Source: an uncultured Methanobrevibacter sp.
GTDB taxonomy: Archaea; Methanobacteriota; Methanobacteria; Methanobacteriales; Methanobacteriaceae
DNA: 40,864 bases
Direction of reading: 5' to 3'
Assembly: GCF_900314615.1 (NCBI RefSeq)
Contig: NZ_OMWA01000026.1
Location: 1-40,864, forward strand
The translations under genes were made by a program, and so were the position numbers. Below the pieces are notes generated by a model, which worked only from the letters and a program-made list of their open reading frames with translations, was not told where the DNA came from and ran no database searches. This document shows, in pieces, positions 1-7,322 of the stretch; position 1 is the first letter of the stretch; every line of letters starts with the position of its first letter.

Positions 1-566
1 CCACCTATTTATTAAATTTAACTATTTTTAGATAAAATTAAAAATTCACAACTAATTTTCATCAAAAAATTTCAAATCAACAAAGTTTTTGAAAGAGTCC
101 TTTTAGGTTATGAAAAAATATTTTAAGTATTGAAATTAAATATTATTCATTGTTAATTTTGATTTTAACATTCTTAATCGTTAAGTAATATAATGTGAAT
201 TATGGAACTTGTTGTGGGATTAGTTCCTCAATAAAATATATATTTTTTAGCTCTATTCTTCAGACCTTCATCAACTACTTTTCAAGAACATGTTTCTATT
301 TCAATGGCTGCCGTTAATGTTAATGTGGTTCTGGCTCAGCTATCGTTAATGTTAATGTTGGTGTTAATTTAATCAATGATGATTTCTTTTGCTTTAATTA
401 TCTGATTTGAATTTCACATTAACGCCAATGGTTGTTAATGTTGTTCTTTTCCAAACCCTTGCATATACATGTGAAAACAACTTTTAAAATGGCAATCGTT
501 AATGTTAATGTTGTTTTTAAAAAAAGATTTGTGAAATGAGTAAATATTCTCATTTCTATTTTGGTT
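1..566. other. AT-rich gene-free region with short repeats
   Basis: No convincing gene is visible. The only open frame of size (minus strand, 419-610) has no recognisable content and overlaps the repeats. The stretch carries three exact copies of CGTTAATGTTAATGT and related GTTAATG/CATTAACG pieces, described separately. It may be the upstream or downstream region of a gene left of the window. Confidence 0.6.
312..511. repeat. Three CGTTAATGTTAATGT repeats plus inverted pieces
   Basis: The 15-mer CGTTAATGTTAATGT occurs exactly at 312-326, 344-358 and 497-511. CACATTAACG lies inverted at 415-424, and a further GTTAATG is at 434-440. Spacing is irregular (32 and 153 bases between starts), so this is neither a CRISPR nor a simple tandem array. 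Related CTTTAACG-type pieces recur in other intergenic gaps of the window. Confidence 0.7.
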
Positions 567-968
567 TTATAATTCGTAGGATTTTGGTGGGTTTCCGGAG
601 AAATCAGCAATAGTTGCTTTGCCGGTTACTGTGAATACTTCAAATGTTGGATTGTCTGCGGTTTCGTATAATGTTTTAACTAATTCATTGGAGTCTATTA
701 CTTTTTGTTTTAAGTCTAAACTGTCAGTGAATTCTACTTTTCCTGCAATTCTTAACCATGCAAATTCAGGAGTTGCAACAACCATTTCACAGTTAGGGTT
801 TGCATCTAATTCTTTAAACATTGGTTTGGTGTTTGCTGTACAGAAGTATGGTTTTCCATCTTCTTCAAAGTAAAATAGTATTGGTCTTACTTTTGCATTT
901 CCGTCAAGTCCACTGGTTGCTAAATATATTAAAGAGTTTTCTTTTAAAAATTCTATTACATCGCTCAT
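567..968 (-). CDS. Pyridoxamine 5'-phosphate oxidase-like flavin-binding protein
   Basis: A 133-aa protein of the split-barrel PNPOx-like family. The N-terminus (FLKENSLIYLATSG, then VRPILFYFEEDGKPYF) matches the first strands that bind FMN or F420 in this superfamily, and the length fits the single-domain members. These proteins bind a flavin or deazaflavin; the substrate of this subgroup is usually unknown, and pyridoxine oxidase activity should not be assumed. It is a single gene read leftward. A TATA-like TTTATATA (on its strand) lies at 1013-1020, with GTTAC/GTAAC boxes just upstream. The family call is firm, the reaction is not. Confidence 0.75.
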   Translation of the reverse strand: MSDVIEFLKENSLIYLATSGLDGNAKVRPILFYFEEDGKPYFCTANTKPMFKELDANPNCEMVVATPEFAWLRIAGKVEFTDSLDLKQKVIDSNELVKTLYETADNPTFEVFTVTGKATIADFSGNPPKSYEL

Positions 969-1028
969 TTTTTAAATCTCTTAATAGTTTGTTGTTTATA
1001 GTTTATTTTAAGGTATATAAATCATTTT

Positions 1029-1063
1029 GTAACCAGCAAGTTACTTAGTTACCATTTGGTGAC
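1029..1063 (-). promoter_or_regulatory. GTAAC/GTTAC box cluster upstream of the PNPOx-like gene
   Basis: Four related pentamers lie in 35 bases: GTAAC 1029-1033, GTTAC 1040-1044, GTTAC 1048-1052 and GTGAC 1059-1063. The first two form an inverted pair around 6 bases. The last two form an imperfect pair AGTTACC/GGTGACT around 4 bases. They sit directly upstream of the TATA-like element at 1013-1020 for the leftward gene, where an archaeal activator or repressor could bind. Inference only. Confidence 0.35.
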
Positions 1064-1112
1064 TAACTCTATTACTTAATTTATTATATATGTATATAAA
1101 AAAAGATAATAA

Positions 1113-1789
1113 AATATTAATCATGACATTAATAAAAGAATTGATGGTGTTCAAATCATTGCAGAAATTGAGTCATTCAAAGTCACTACATACATTCAAT
1201 ATAACAGCCCTACCTATGCATCATGCAACTGTCCTAAAAAATACCAATGCAAACATGAAGTGGCTCTGATATACTATCTTATAAATCATTCTGAAATATA
1301 TGTGAGGGAACTGAATTTAAATGAGATGGTTAAGCTGCAGATGAAAACCTGCTTAAAAAATTCCTTTTAACCGAACTTGAATCAGATAAAGAACTTAAAA
1401 AGAGATTCCTCAATGAGTTTAAAAACAGCCCTATTGACAAAAAGCATTATGATGATAAATTATCTAAAGTTTTCAGAACGGGCAAAGGCAGAGATTTCAA
1501 ACTTCACGGAATTTATGATCTGGATGTGATGGAGAACAGCTTGGAGGACTTTCTCATCCATGACATTTCAGACGTATTGTCATCCGGTGAATATGATTTG
1601 GCCTGCCATTTACTCTCAAGGATTGCTGATGTGCTCAATGATGAGGTGGCCAGCACTTATGATTCATGGGATAATCTTGTTGACGAGTTTTTCGAACAAG
1701 TAGATGTCTTGTCCGCTTCAATACATCTGGATGCTGATAGGATGAATGATCTGTATTCAAGAATGGATGTTATCAATGATTTGTTGTGA
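1113..1789 (+). pseudogene. SWIM zinc-finger protein, N-truncated and frameshifted
   Basis: Frame +3 from about 1113 to the stop at 1368 encodes a SWIM zinc finger, CNCPKKYQCKHEVALIYYL (Cys-x-Cys ... Cys-x-His), but has no start codon and no N-terminal region before it. Near 1340 the reading must change to frame +2 (DENLLKKFLLTELESD), which stays open to 1789. That tail includes the open frame from 1526 (87 aa) and resembles the helical C-terminal part of archaeal SWIM proteins. A single-base indel around 1300-1345 explains the break. SWIM domains bind DNA or protein. An assembly error could explain the frameshift but not the missing N-terminus. Confidence 0.7.
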
Positions 1790-1895
1790 GTGATAACTAT
1801 TCAATCCTGAGTCATTTTTTAACGAATATTTTTCATGAAATTCACTTTAACGCCACAGTATTGTCATTAAAAAACTTCAAAAATTAACCAGTTAA

Positions 1896-1903
1896 TATAT
1901 ATA
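1896..1903 (+). promoter_or_regulatory. TATA-like box for the hexapeptide acyltransferase gene
   Basis: TATATATA lies 64 bases before the ATG at 1967, giving a predicted start of transcription near 1926 and a 40-base leader holding the AAAGG ribosome site. A TTCACTTTAACGCC motif at about 1840-1855 lies ~50 bases upstream, a pairing seen at other sites in the window. Confidence 0.5.
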
Positions 1904-1966
1904 CTAATTAAAAACATATATTAAATTAATATTCAATTAAATTTAATTAAAGAAAGGTTTGATAAT

Positions 1967-2830
1967 ATGGTCAGATTCTCACAAAGTCTTGATGATAAAC
2001 AAAGGAAAAATCGAGAAAACCCTTACGAGCAGGTCAAGGATAATCATCATTATTATTCTCATGAAGAAAGACAGCCTCATGTAGTCCGCAGGCCTACTGA
2101 GGATAGACTCTATGCTCGCCCACCTCAAAAACCAGTTTATCAGGAACCTGCATATCAAAGGCAGGACAATTTCTACAGACATCCTCAAAGAGAGGAAACT
2201 GAAGAGATTATTTACGAAAGACCTGTTATTGAAAGGGAATCTGTTAAACCTGACCTGTCAAAACCTGAACTTAAATTCCCTGCCGATCAAAACATCCAGT
2301 TCGGTGTTGAATATTCTCCAAATTCAAGACCTCCTGTAATAGGTAAAAACTACACAATCAGGTCAAATTCAATCATCTATAACGATGTGGTTATCGGAGA
2401 CAATTTCAGAACAGGACACAATGTTGTCATTCGTGAAAACACCAATATCGGAGATGATGTTTTAATCGGAACAAATACTGTCATTGAAGGGGATGTAATT
2501 ATTGGAAATGACGTCAGCATCCAGTCCAACGTCTATATTCCAACCAATTCTGTAATTGAAGACAATGTATTTATCGGACCATGTGCCTGTTTTACAAATG
2601 ATAAATACCCTGTAAGAATTAATTATGAACTTCAAGGGCCTAAAGTAAGGCGTGGAGCATCCATTGGTGGTAATACAACATTTCTCTCCAACGTTGAAGT
2701 TGGTGAAGGTTCTATTGTTGCTGCAGGAGCTATTGTAATACATTCAGTTCCGCCGTTCTATCTGGCTATAGGAACACCTGCACGTATCAAACCGCTTCCT
2801 GATCATTTGAAAGTTCCTAACAGATTCTAA
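1967..2830 (+). CDS. Left-handed beta-helix (hexapeptide-repeat) acyltransferase with charged N-terminal extension
   Basis: A 287-aa protein. Residues ~125-270 are hexapeptide repeats (VVIGDNFRTGHNVVIREN, IGTNTVIEGDVIIG), the trimeric left-handed beta-helix of sugar O- and N-acetyltransferases. The C-terminal AIGTPARIKPLP is typical of WbbJ/WlbB-type enzymes that acetylate nucleotide sugars. Residues 1-~110 are unusual: rich in Arg, Glu, Tyr, Pro and Gln, without predicted fold, with repeated RRPTEDR/YARPPQKP/YQEPAYQR-like pieces. The likely role is acetylation of a surface-glycan sugar, but no sugar-pathway genes adjoin it. The domain call is sure, the substrate unknown. The ATG is preceded by GAAAGG. 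Confidence 0.8.
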   Translation: MVRFSQSLDDKQRKNRENPYEQVKDNHHYYSHEERQPHVVRRPTEDRLYARPPQKPVYQEPAYQRQDNFYRHPQREETEEIIYERPVIERESVKPDLSKPELKFPADQNIQFGVEYSPNSRPPVIGKNYTIRSNSIIYNDVVIGDNFRTGHNVVIRENTNIGDDVLIGTNTVIEGDVIIGNDVSIQSNVYIPTNSVIEDNVFIGPCACFTNDKYPVRINYELQGPKVRRGASIGGNTTFLSNVEVGEGSIVAAGAIVIHSVPPFYLAIGTPARIKPLPDHLKVPNRF

Positions 2831-2948
2831 ATTTATAAGATATTTAATTGCACGGTCAATATAAAATTTTTTTAAACATATAACTCTAATCCACAATTAT
2901 TTAAAATAACAAATATAAAAATATTATTAATCTGTTGAGGATGATTAT

Positions 2949-3098
2949 ATGGCAAGCAAAGTTAATTCAACACCTACTTTAAGTGGTATGGATGCTGAAA
3001 AATTTATTGAAAAATTAAATACGCCTTCAACTGATGATGAATTAAGGTCTTTGAAAAAATCTGATGAAACATTTAAAAAAATTAAATATGTTCGTTAA
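2949..3098 (+). CDS. Small conserved-looking protein, 49 aa
   Basis: An ATG with GAGGATG upstream opens a 49-aa frame beginning MASKVNSTPTLSGM and ending KIKYVR. It is hydrophilic, Lys-rich and lacks cysteine, with no membrane segment. It lies 40 bases before the first rubredoxin gene on the same strand and probably shares its transcript. No family recognised. The good ribosome site, coding-like composition and operon position support a real gene. Confidence 0.6.
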   Translation: MASKVNSTPTLSGMDAEKFIEKLNTPSTDDELRSLKKSDETFKKIKYVR

Positions 3099-3138
3099 TT
3101 TTTTCAATTATCTGATTAATTTTTAGGAGATTAAGATT

Positions 3139-3297
3139 ATGGCTCAATATAAGTGTAAAATCTGCGGTTACGTTTTTGATGAAGATAATATTGAAGAAGG
3201 ATTAAACATTCCTGAAGGAACCAAATTTGAAGATTTACCTGCTTCTTTCAAATGCCCTAAATGTCGCATGGCAAAGGCTATGTTTGAAAAAATTTAA
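3139..3297 (+). CDS. Rubredoxin
   Basis: A 52-aa protein with two CxxC pairs, YKCKICGYVF near residue 4 and FKCPKCRM near residue 38, that hold one iron. Its length matches a standard rubredoxin. The usual CPxCG of the second knuckle is CPKCR here, so Arg replaces the glycine. Rubredoxins pass single electrons in the cytoplasm, in methanogens chiefly to oxygen- and peroxide-reducing enzymes (rubrerythrin, F420H2 oxidase). First of three rubredoxin genes in a row; TTTTAGGAG precedes the ATG. Confidence 0.85.
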   Translation: MAQYKCKICGYVFDEDNIEEGLNIPEGTKFEDLPASFKCPKCRMAKAMFEKI

Positions 3298-3307
3298 ATA
3301 GTTTTAT

Positions 3308-3332
3308 ATATTACTAATAAATAAAGTAATAT
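3308..3332 (+). promoter_or_regulatory. Inverted repeat before the second rubredoxin gene
   Basis: ATATTACT (3308-3315) and AGTAATAT (3325-3332) form a perfect 8-bp inverted repeat around 9 bases, directly after a TATA-like TTTATATA (3303-3310) and 33 bases before the ATG at 3365. The placement over a likely transcription start suggests an operator. The AT-rich setting lowers its significance. Confidence 0.35.
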
Positions 3333-3364
3333 TAATCAAAAATTTTATAAGGAGATTGTTAAAT

Positions 3365-3484
3365 ATGGCAAAATTTAAATGCAAACTTTGCGGATACACA
3401 ACCGAAGAATTCGATGAATTACCAGAAGACTACAAATGTCCAATGTGCGGCGCTACCGCTGACATGTTTGAAAAAGTAGAATAG
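3365..3484 (+). CDS. Minimal rubredoxin, 39 aa
   Basis: A 39-aa protein with FKCKLCGY near the start and YKCPMCGA at residues ~22-29. The ~15 residues that usually separate the knuckles in a 52-aa rubredoxin are missing, so it resembles the free-standing rubredoxin domain found at the C-terminus of rubrerythrins (ending DMFEKVE). Likely a small one-iron electron carrier. AAGGAG precedes the ATG. The next rubredoxin gene starts 9 bases after the stop. Confidence 0.8.
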   Translation: MAKFKCKLCGYTTEEFDELPEDYKCPMCGATADMFEKVE

Positions 3485-3493
3485 GTGTTTCGG

Positions 3494-3604
3494 ATGGCAT
3501 TTGTCTGCAAAGTATGTGGATTCGTTTTAGAAGAAGACGAATTACCAGAAGATTACGTATGCCCAGTTTGCGGCGTACCTGCAGCTAATTTTGAAGAACA
3601 ATAA
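3494..3604 (+). CDS. Minimal rubredoxin, 36 aa
   Basis: A 36-aa protein with FVCKVCGF and YVCPVCGV, again with the short rubrerythrin-type spacing and ending NFEEQ. Similar to the 39-aa gene before it (shared ELPEDY linker), so the two probably arose by tandem duplication. A weak AGGTG lies upstream. It ends 10 bases from the convergent YigZ-family gene. Confidence 0.78.
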   Translation: MAFVCKVCGFVLEEDELPEDYVCPVCGVPAANFEEQ

Positions 3605-3614
3605 GTTCTTCATT

Positions 3615-4214
3615 TTATATTTTTTCTAAAAATTGCTTATTTTTAAAACTAGTTTTTATTTTACCTGAGTATTTTTCAAATATTTTTTCAATGTCTCTTG
3701 CGTCCTTTGATACAACATCATAGCTGACCTTATCGGAATAGTCCTTATCAATGACTTCAAGACTGTTGTTTCTAACTTCAGTATCAGCTGTTTTTATTTC
3801 TGAGTATTCAAATGTTATAGTATAGACTTCATACTCTTCAATTTCAAGTATTTCAGCTTCGCCGATTGCTTCCATAACTGATTTTGAATATGCTCTTACA
3901 AGACCCCCTGCACCAAGCTTGATTCCTCCGAAGTATCTTGTAACTACTGCTGTAACATTGTGAAGCTCGTTTTTTCTTAAAACATTGATCATAGGTTTTC
4001 CTGCAGTTCCTCCAGGCTCTCCGTCATCATCAAAACCCTCTCCGTCACTTGCGATGTATGCTGTGCAGTTATGGGTTGCGTCTGCATACTGCTGGTTCAG
4101 TTTCTGTATGACCTCTTTGGATTCCTTTTTGGTTCTTGTCGGAACGAGAGAGCAGATGAACTGTGATTTTTTAACATTGATTTCGCTTTGAACTGCTTTT
4201 TTTATAGTTTTCAT
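3615..4214 (-). CDS. IMPACT/YigZ family protein (UPF0029)
   Basis: A 199-aa protein with the N-terminal IMPACT domain (residues ~1-115; DDDGEPGGTAG and RYFGGIKLGAGGL are its hallmark motifs) and the ferredoxin-like C-terminal DUF1949 region (~125-195). Bacterial YigZ and eukaryotic IMPACT are tied to translation control and may bind nucleic acid, but the biochemical role in archaea is unknown. Single gene, convergent with the rubredoxins and divergent from the Ser-rich gene. Confidence 0.88.
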   Translation of the reverse strand: MKTIKKAVQSEINVKKSQFICSLVPTRTKKESKEVIQKLNQQYADATHNCTAYIASDGEGFDDDGEPGGTAGKPMINVLRKNELHNVTAVVTRYFGGIKLGAGGLVRAYSKSVMEAIGEAEILEIEEYEVYTITFEYSEIKTADTEVRNNSLEVIDKDYSDKVSYDVVSKDARDIEKIFEKYSGKIKTSFKNKQFLEKI

Positions 4215-4278
4215 TGTACCATATCTTTATATATTTAATCAAATATATTATTGTTAGTAAATTTTAAAGGTGTTATAA

Positions 4279-4677
4279 ATGTCAAGTCGTTCAGCTACTA
4301 TATTGGTAATTTTTGTTGTAGCATGCGTAGCTTTTTGCTTAGCTAGCGTTTTTGGAGCTATGACCGGACCTATATCCATTTTGCCTAATGAAAGTAATAA
4401 TGGAAGTGTCCTTGATAATCTGTCAGCGATTACAGATTCTGATGATAATTATGATACTTACGGATATGACCAGTCCAGTCAATCTAATGATTATAGTTCA
4501 AGTAGTTCACAATCAAGTGAGCCAACTGTAGAGACTACTACTGATCAGTCTTCTTCAAGTTCGTCTCATACGTCTAGTGAATCATCAACAGATGTAGAAA
4601 CTACTATTGACAATAGTAAAGTTAGTGATTCTTCACAAAATGAAGAATCTGCTAATCCTAAGAGTAATACTAAATAA
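4279..4677 (+). CDS. Membrane-anchored Ser/Thr-rich extracellular protein
   Basis: A 132-aa protein with one membrane segment at residues ~7-29 (ILVIFVVACVAFCLASVF), followed by a ~100-residue tail made mostly of Ser, Thr, Asp, Asn and Gln (runs such as YSSSSSQSS and TTTDQSSSSSS). There is no lipobox or clear cleavage site, so it is probably an anchored surface tail and a likely target for glycosylation. No family recognised. AAAGGTG precedes the ATG. Its 3' end faces arfB across a T-rich gap. Confidence 0.6.
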   Translation: MSSRSATILVIFVVACVAFCLASVFGAMTGPISILPNESNNGSVLDNLSAITDSDDNYDTYGYDQSSQSNDYSSSSSQSSEPTVETTTDQSSSSSSHTSSESSTDVETTIDNSKVSDSSQNEESANPKSNTK

Positions 4678-4701
4678 TTTATTATTCTCTTTTTTTTCTT
4701 T

Positions 4702-5394
4702 TCAAAAATCTAATAATTTTTCAATATCTAACAAAACAGAGTTAATTGCCAGATTAAATAGTCTGTGTCCGTATTCTTCATCAACGTAAACGCCGTTTTC
4801 TTCAACGTCACGTGCACCTTCTTCAATGTTTGGATCATCTTTTCTAGCTTGTGTAAAACCGTACAGACCTACTTCTTCGTATTCTTTAACATTTGCCTGA
4901 TTTTCAACTTCATCTTCATTGACAATCCCTAATACTTTAGCCATTGACAGCTCTCCGCTTCCTCCGTGAGGACCTTCTGAAGAGATTACCTTGTTGTTGA
5001 ATGTTATTGCAAGACCTGTTTTATCTTCAATGTCCCATAATTCAGCTACTAAAGGTATATTTCCACCATGTGCATTGACAATAATGACCTTTTCAACGTC
5101 CAGGAATTTTTTAGCTGAATTCAGGGTAGTTATAACATTTTCCTTTAACACGTCAAGTGAAACGTGAACTCCATGGTCTATTGTATCCAGTTCGTAAGCA
5201 GGGAATATGATTCCTAAAAATTTGGCACCGCTTAAAAGGGATGACTGAAAGGCAATGTGTGCTGCGATTTTAGCGTCTGTATCTATAGGAAGTGCCGGGC
5301 CGTGGTTTTCAAGGTGAGATCCGAGGGCTATTATTCCGACTTTGTGGACTTGGGGATTTTTAATGTTTCCGGCTCTGTATCTTAGCTCTGCCAT
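4702..5394 (-). CDS. arfB: 2-amino-5-formylamino-6-ribosylaminopyrimidinone 5'-monophosphate deformylase
   Basis: A 230-aa creatininase-family metalloenzyme. Visible motifs are GSHLENHGPALPIDTD near residue 26 (metal-binding Glu, His and Asp), YELDTIDHGVHVS near 67, and VNAHGGN near 107. In archaea this family is ArfB, which removes the formyl group in the pathway from GTP to riboflavin and the F420 chromophore, following the archaeal GTP cyclohydrolase III. A methanogen needs F420 for hydride transfer. It follows the PUA-domain gene by 9 bases, so the two form an operon. Confidence 0.88.
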   Translation of the reverse strand: MAELRYRAGNIKNPQVHKVGIIALGSHLENHGPALPIDTDAKIAAHIAFQSSLLSGAKFLGIIFPAYELDTIDHGVHVSLDVLKENVITTLNSAKKFLDVEKVIIVNAHGGNIPLVAELWDIEDKTGLAITFNNKVISSEGPHGGSGELSMAKVLGIVNEDEVENQANVKEYEEVGLYGFTQARKDDPNIEEGARDVEENGVYVDEEYGHRLFNLAINSVLLDIEKLLDF

Positions 5395-5403
5395 AAAACC
5401 ACC

Positions 5404-5886
5404 TTATATTTCAAAGTTCCAGATATCGTCGCCGACATAATGTTTGGTTTCAACAGCTTTTCCTGAGTCATTTTCAACCATTTCTTCGCCGCTGATTAAA
5501 CTTACTCCGATAGCCAGAGGTTTTCCGTGTGTTTCATCAATGATTAAAACAATATCTCCCGGTTCAACATTTTCTGAAGCCGCTACAATTCCAGGACTCA
5601 TGATGTCTGCACCGTTGCTTACGAATCTGATAGCACCCATGTCCACGGTAACGGTTTTTGCATCGATTTTGTTTGCAAGTGCAGCTTTCAGTGTTGGAAA
5701 CGGTTTTTCATCAATAATTATAATGTAAGGTTCACCATCAACTAAAATGAATGAATTAGGTTCTGCTTCAAGTATCTCAACATTTTTCTTGCCTTGAAGT
5801 AACTCGCCATATTCGCCTAATTCTGCTTTTATCTCTTTAATTTTCTTTTTTTTCAGGAAATTTCTTTTTTTAACTTTTATAGCCAT
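5404..5886 (-). CDS. PUA domain RNA-binding protein
   Basis: A 160-aa protein. The first ~70 residues have a Lys-rich start (VKKRNFLKKKKIKE) and match the DUF1947-type N-domain of archaeal MCT-1-like proteins. Residues ~75-155 form a PUA domain (VTVDMGAIRFVSNGADIMSPGI, then GDIVLIIDE and KPLAIGVS). PUA domains bind structured RNA; related proteins work in tRNA modification or translation initiation. It is the first gene of a two-gene operon with arfB; no functional link between the two is obvious. Confidence 0.82.
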   Translation of the reverse strand: MAIKVKKRNFLKKKKIKEIKAELGEYGELLQGKKNVEILEAEPNSFILVDGEPYIIIIDEKPFPTLKAALANKIDAKTVTVDMGAIRFVSNGADIMSPGIVAASENVEPGDIVLIIDETHGKPLAIGVSLISGEEMVENDSGKAVETKHYVGDDIWNFEI

Positions 5887-5947
5887 GATTATCCCATAGT
5901 ATTTTTATTGAATAATATTTTGTATTTGAAATTAATAAATGTAATTA

Positions 5948-6412
5948 TTACCTTAAAAACACATCATTATAATTAATTTCATCACCCAGTTCAGTATTGA
6001 CTAACGGCTTGTCATGCCATGCAAAACGTGTTATTGAAGTTGCATTGCTGTCACTCAGCTTTCTGATTGATGAGTTGATTACCCTAAGCTCTTGGGGTGT
6101 GAACTTGAGAGATGGAATTGATGTGGGATAGTATCTGTGGATTGTTCTTGTAAAATAGGGTTCCTTTCTTAAAAACAGCTGGTTTTTGTCGATTAGACTT
6201 TGTGTAATCTCTTTAAAGTGTTTTGGCTTTATGCCTTTTCTTGATTTGATATAGGTTTCTTTTGTTAAAAAATCGCCGTATAATTCGTAATAGTTAAAGT
6301 CAATGAAATACATCACGGTACACAGAACAGTCTTGCCTAAATTCGGTTTGTTCAGGCATTTGAATAGGATGTACATAATTAGATTGATATATTTCTCTTC
6401 GTTGATTCTCAT
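5948..6412 (-). CDS. Orphan Panacea/SocA-like (DUF4065) domain protein
   Basis: A 154-aa protein that fits the antitoxin-like Panacea/SocA domain. It shows KTVLCTVMYFIDFNYYELYG (residues ~27-46, the leading helix), TYIKSRKGIKPKHF (the 'GP' loop position) and a C-terminal stretch FAWHDKPLVNTELGDEINY like the domain's end. In known systems such proteins neutralise a partner toxin encoded next to them. Here the neighbours are a PUA protein and the Sm-like gene, and no toxin-like frame adjoins. It could be a lone regulator or a relic. AGGTC precedes the ATG. Call is by pattern, not alignment. Confidence 0.5.
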   Translation of the reverse strand: MRINEEKYINLIMYILFKCLNKPNLGKTVLCTVMYFIDFNYYELYGDFLTKETYIKSRKGIKPKHFKEITQSLIDKNQLFLRKEPYFTRTIHRYYPTSIPSLKFTPQELRVINSSIRKLSDSNATSITRFAWHDKPLVNTELGDEINYNDVFLR

Positions 6413-6570
6413 TATATGACCTGATGATGGTTGGGTGCATAGACTTATGTCATTGAGTAGATAAATATCAAGTCCTAGAGAGCATTTGATAACTAATTTA
6501 AATAGTGGTTAAGCTAATTATTTATTATTAAGATTAATATTTCACTATTTTTGCTTAAAATAAGGTAACC

Positions 6571-6578
6571 TTTATATA
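6571..6578 (+). promoter_or_regulatory. TATA box of the lsm-rpl37e operon
   Basis: TTTATATA is preceded by AAGGTAACC (6562-6570, possible BRE). Transcription would start near 6602, giving a leader of about 100 bases before the ATG at 6702, which is long for an archaeon. GGTAACC and the following GGTTAGTT flank the box. Confidence 0.55.
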
Positions 6579-6701
6579 GTAGGTTAGTTATAATTAATAG
6601 TATTAGTTTTAATTAGGTTTTGTCTTATCTTAACTTGATTATATTATGAATTTATTAATTCAAATTAAAAACTAAAATTTTTGATAATATAAGGTGATAT
6701 A

Positions 6702-6932
6702 ATGAGCGGACAAAATGTTCAAAGACCACTTGACGCATTAGGAAAATCTGTGGATTCTCCAGTTTTAATAAAACTTAAAGGAGATCGTGAATTTAGAGGA
6801 ATACTTAAGAGCTTTGATTTACACATGAACTTAGTTCTTAATGATGCAGAAGAGTTACAAGACGGAGAAGTAACCAGAAGACTCGGTGTTGTACTCATAA
6901 GAGGAGACAATATTGTTTATATTTCACCATAA
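6702..6932 (+). CDS. Archaeal Sm-like (LSm/SmAP) RNA-binding protein
   Basis: A 76-aa Sm-fold protein. The Sm1 motif covers residues ~22-54 (IKLKGDREFRGILKSFD, then HMNLVLNDAEE), and the Sm2 motif is at ~65-76 (VLIRGDNIVYISP). Archaeal SmAPs form heptameric rings that bind U-rich RNA and take part in RNA processing and turnover. It is followed 44 bases later by rpl37e on the same transcript, the usual euryarchaeal arrangement. AAGGTGA precedes the ATG. Confidence 0.95.
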   Translation: MSGQNVQRPLDALGKSVDSPVLIKLKGDREFRGILKSFDLHMNLVLNDAEELQDGEVTRRLGVVLIRGDNIVYISP

Positions 6933-6976
6933 ATATTATTTGATCATATTCTAACTATAGCTAAGGAGGTGTATCA

Positions 6977-7165
6977 ATGTCAAAGGGAACTCCATCAATG
7001 GGTAAAAAGAATAAAAAGACCCATATCAGATGCAGAAGATGTGGTAGAAACACTTACCATATACGTAAAAAAGTATGTGCTTCTTGCGGATTCGGTAAAT
7101 CCAAAAAACTAAGAAGATACAACTGGCAAAATAAAAAACCAACTACTAGGCAAAGATTAGTATAA
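6977..7165 (+). CDS. rpl37e: Large ribosomal subunit protein eL37 (L37e)
   Basis: A 62-aa zinc-ribbon ribosomal protein, full length. It has the start KGTPSMGKKNKKTHI, zinc pairs CRRCG and CASCG, and the basic tail KKLRRYNWQNKK. It binds 23S rRNA and is found in archaea and eukaryotes but not bacteria, which fixes the domain of life of this window. It is cotranscribed with the Sm-like gene; AAGGAGGTG is a strong ribosome site. Confidence 0.97.
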   Translation: MSKGTPSMGKKNKKTHIRCRRCGRNTYHIRKKVCASCGFGKSKKLRRYNWQNKKPTTRQRLV

Positions 7166-7178
7166 GTTGGTTAATTTT

Positions 7179-7200
7179 GAAGATTATTTTAATAATCTTC
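7179..7200 (+). terminator. Hairpin after rpl37e
   Basis: GAAGATTATT (7179-7188) and AATAATCTTC (7191-7200) are perfectly complementary around a two-base turn, 14 bases after the rpl37e stop, with T-rich sequence downstream (7200-7215). A likely 3' end for the lsm-rpl37e transcript. Confidence 0.5.
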
Positions 7201-7322
7201 TTTCAAATCTATTTTTCAACTACTTTCAACTAATTTATAGACAACTTTTTTTTAGATAAGCTTATATAACAATTGCTTTAATAATTTAGTTATAACTAAA
7301 AATTTTTCAGGAGGCTCATTTT

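Noticed and set aside
419..610. 63-codon minus-strand frame overlapping the repeats and the end of the PNPOx-like gene
   Set aside because: Its codons are the CATTAAC repeats read in frame (TLTLT, NINNH), with no ribosome site; not supported as a gene.
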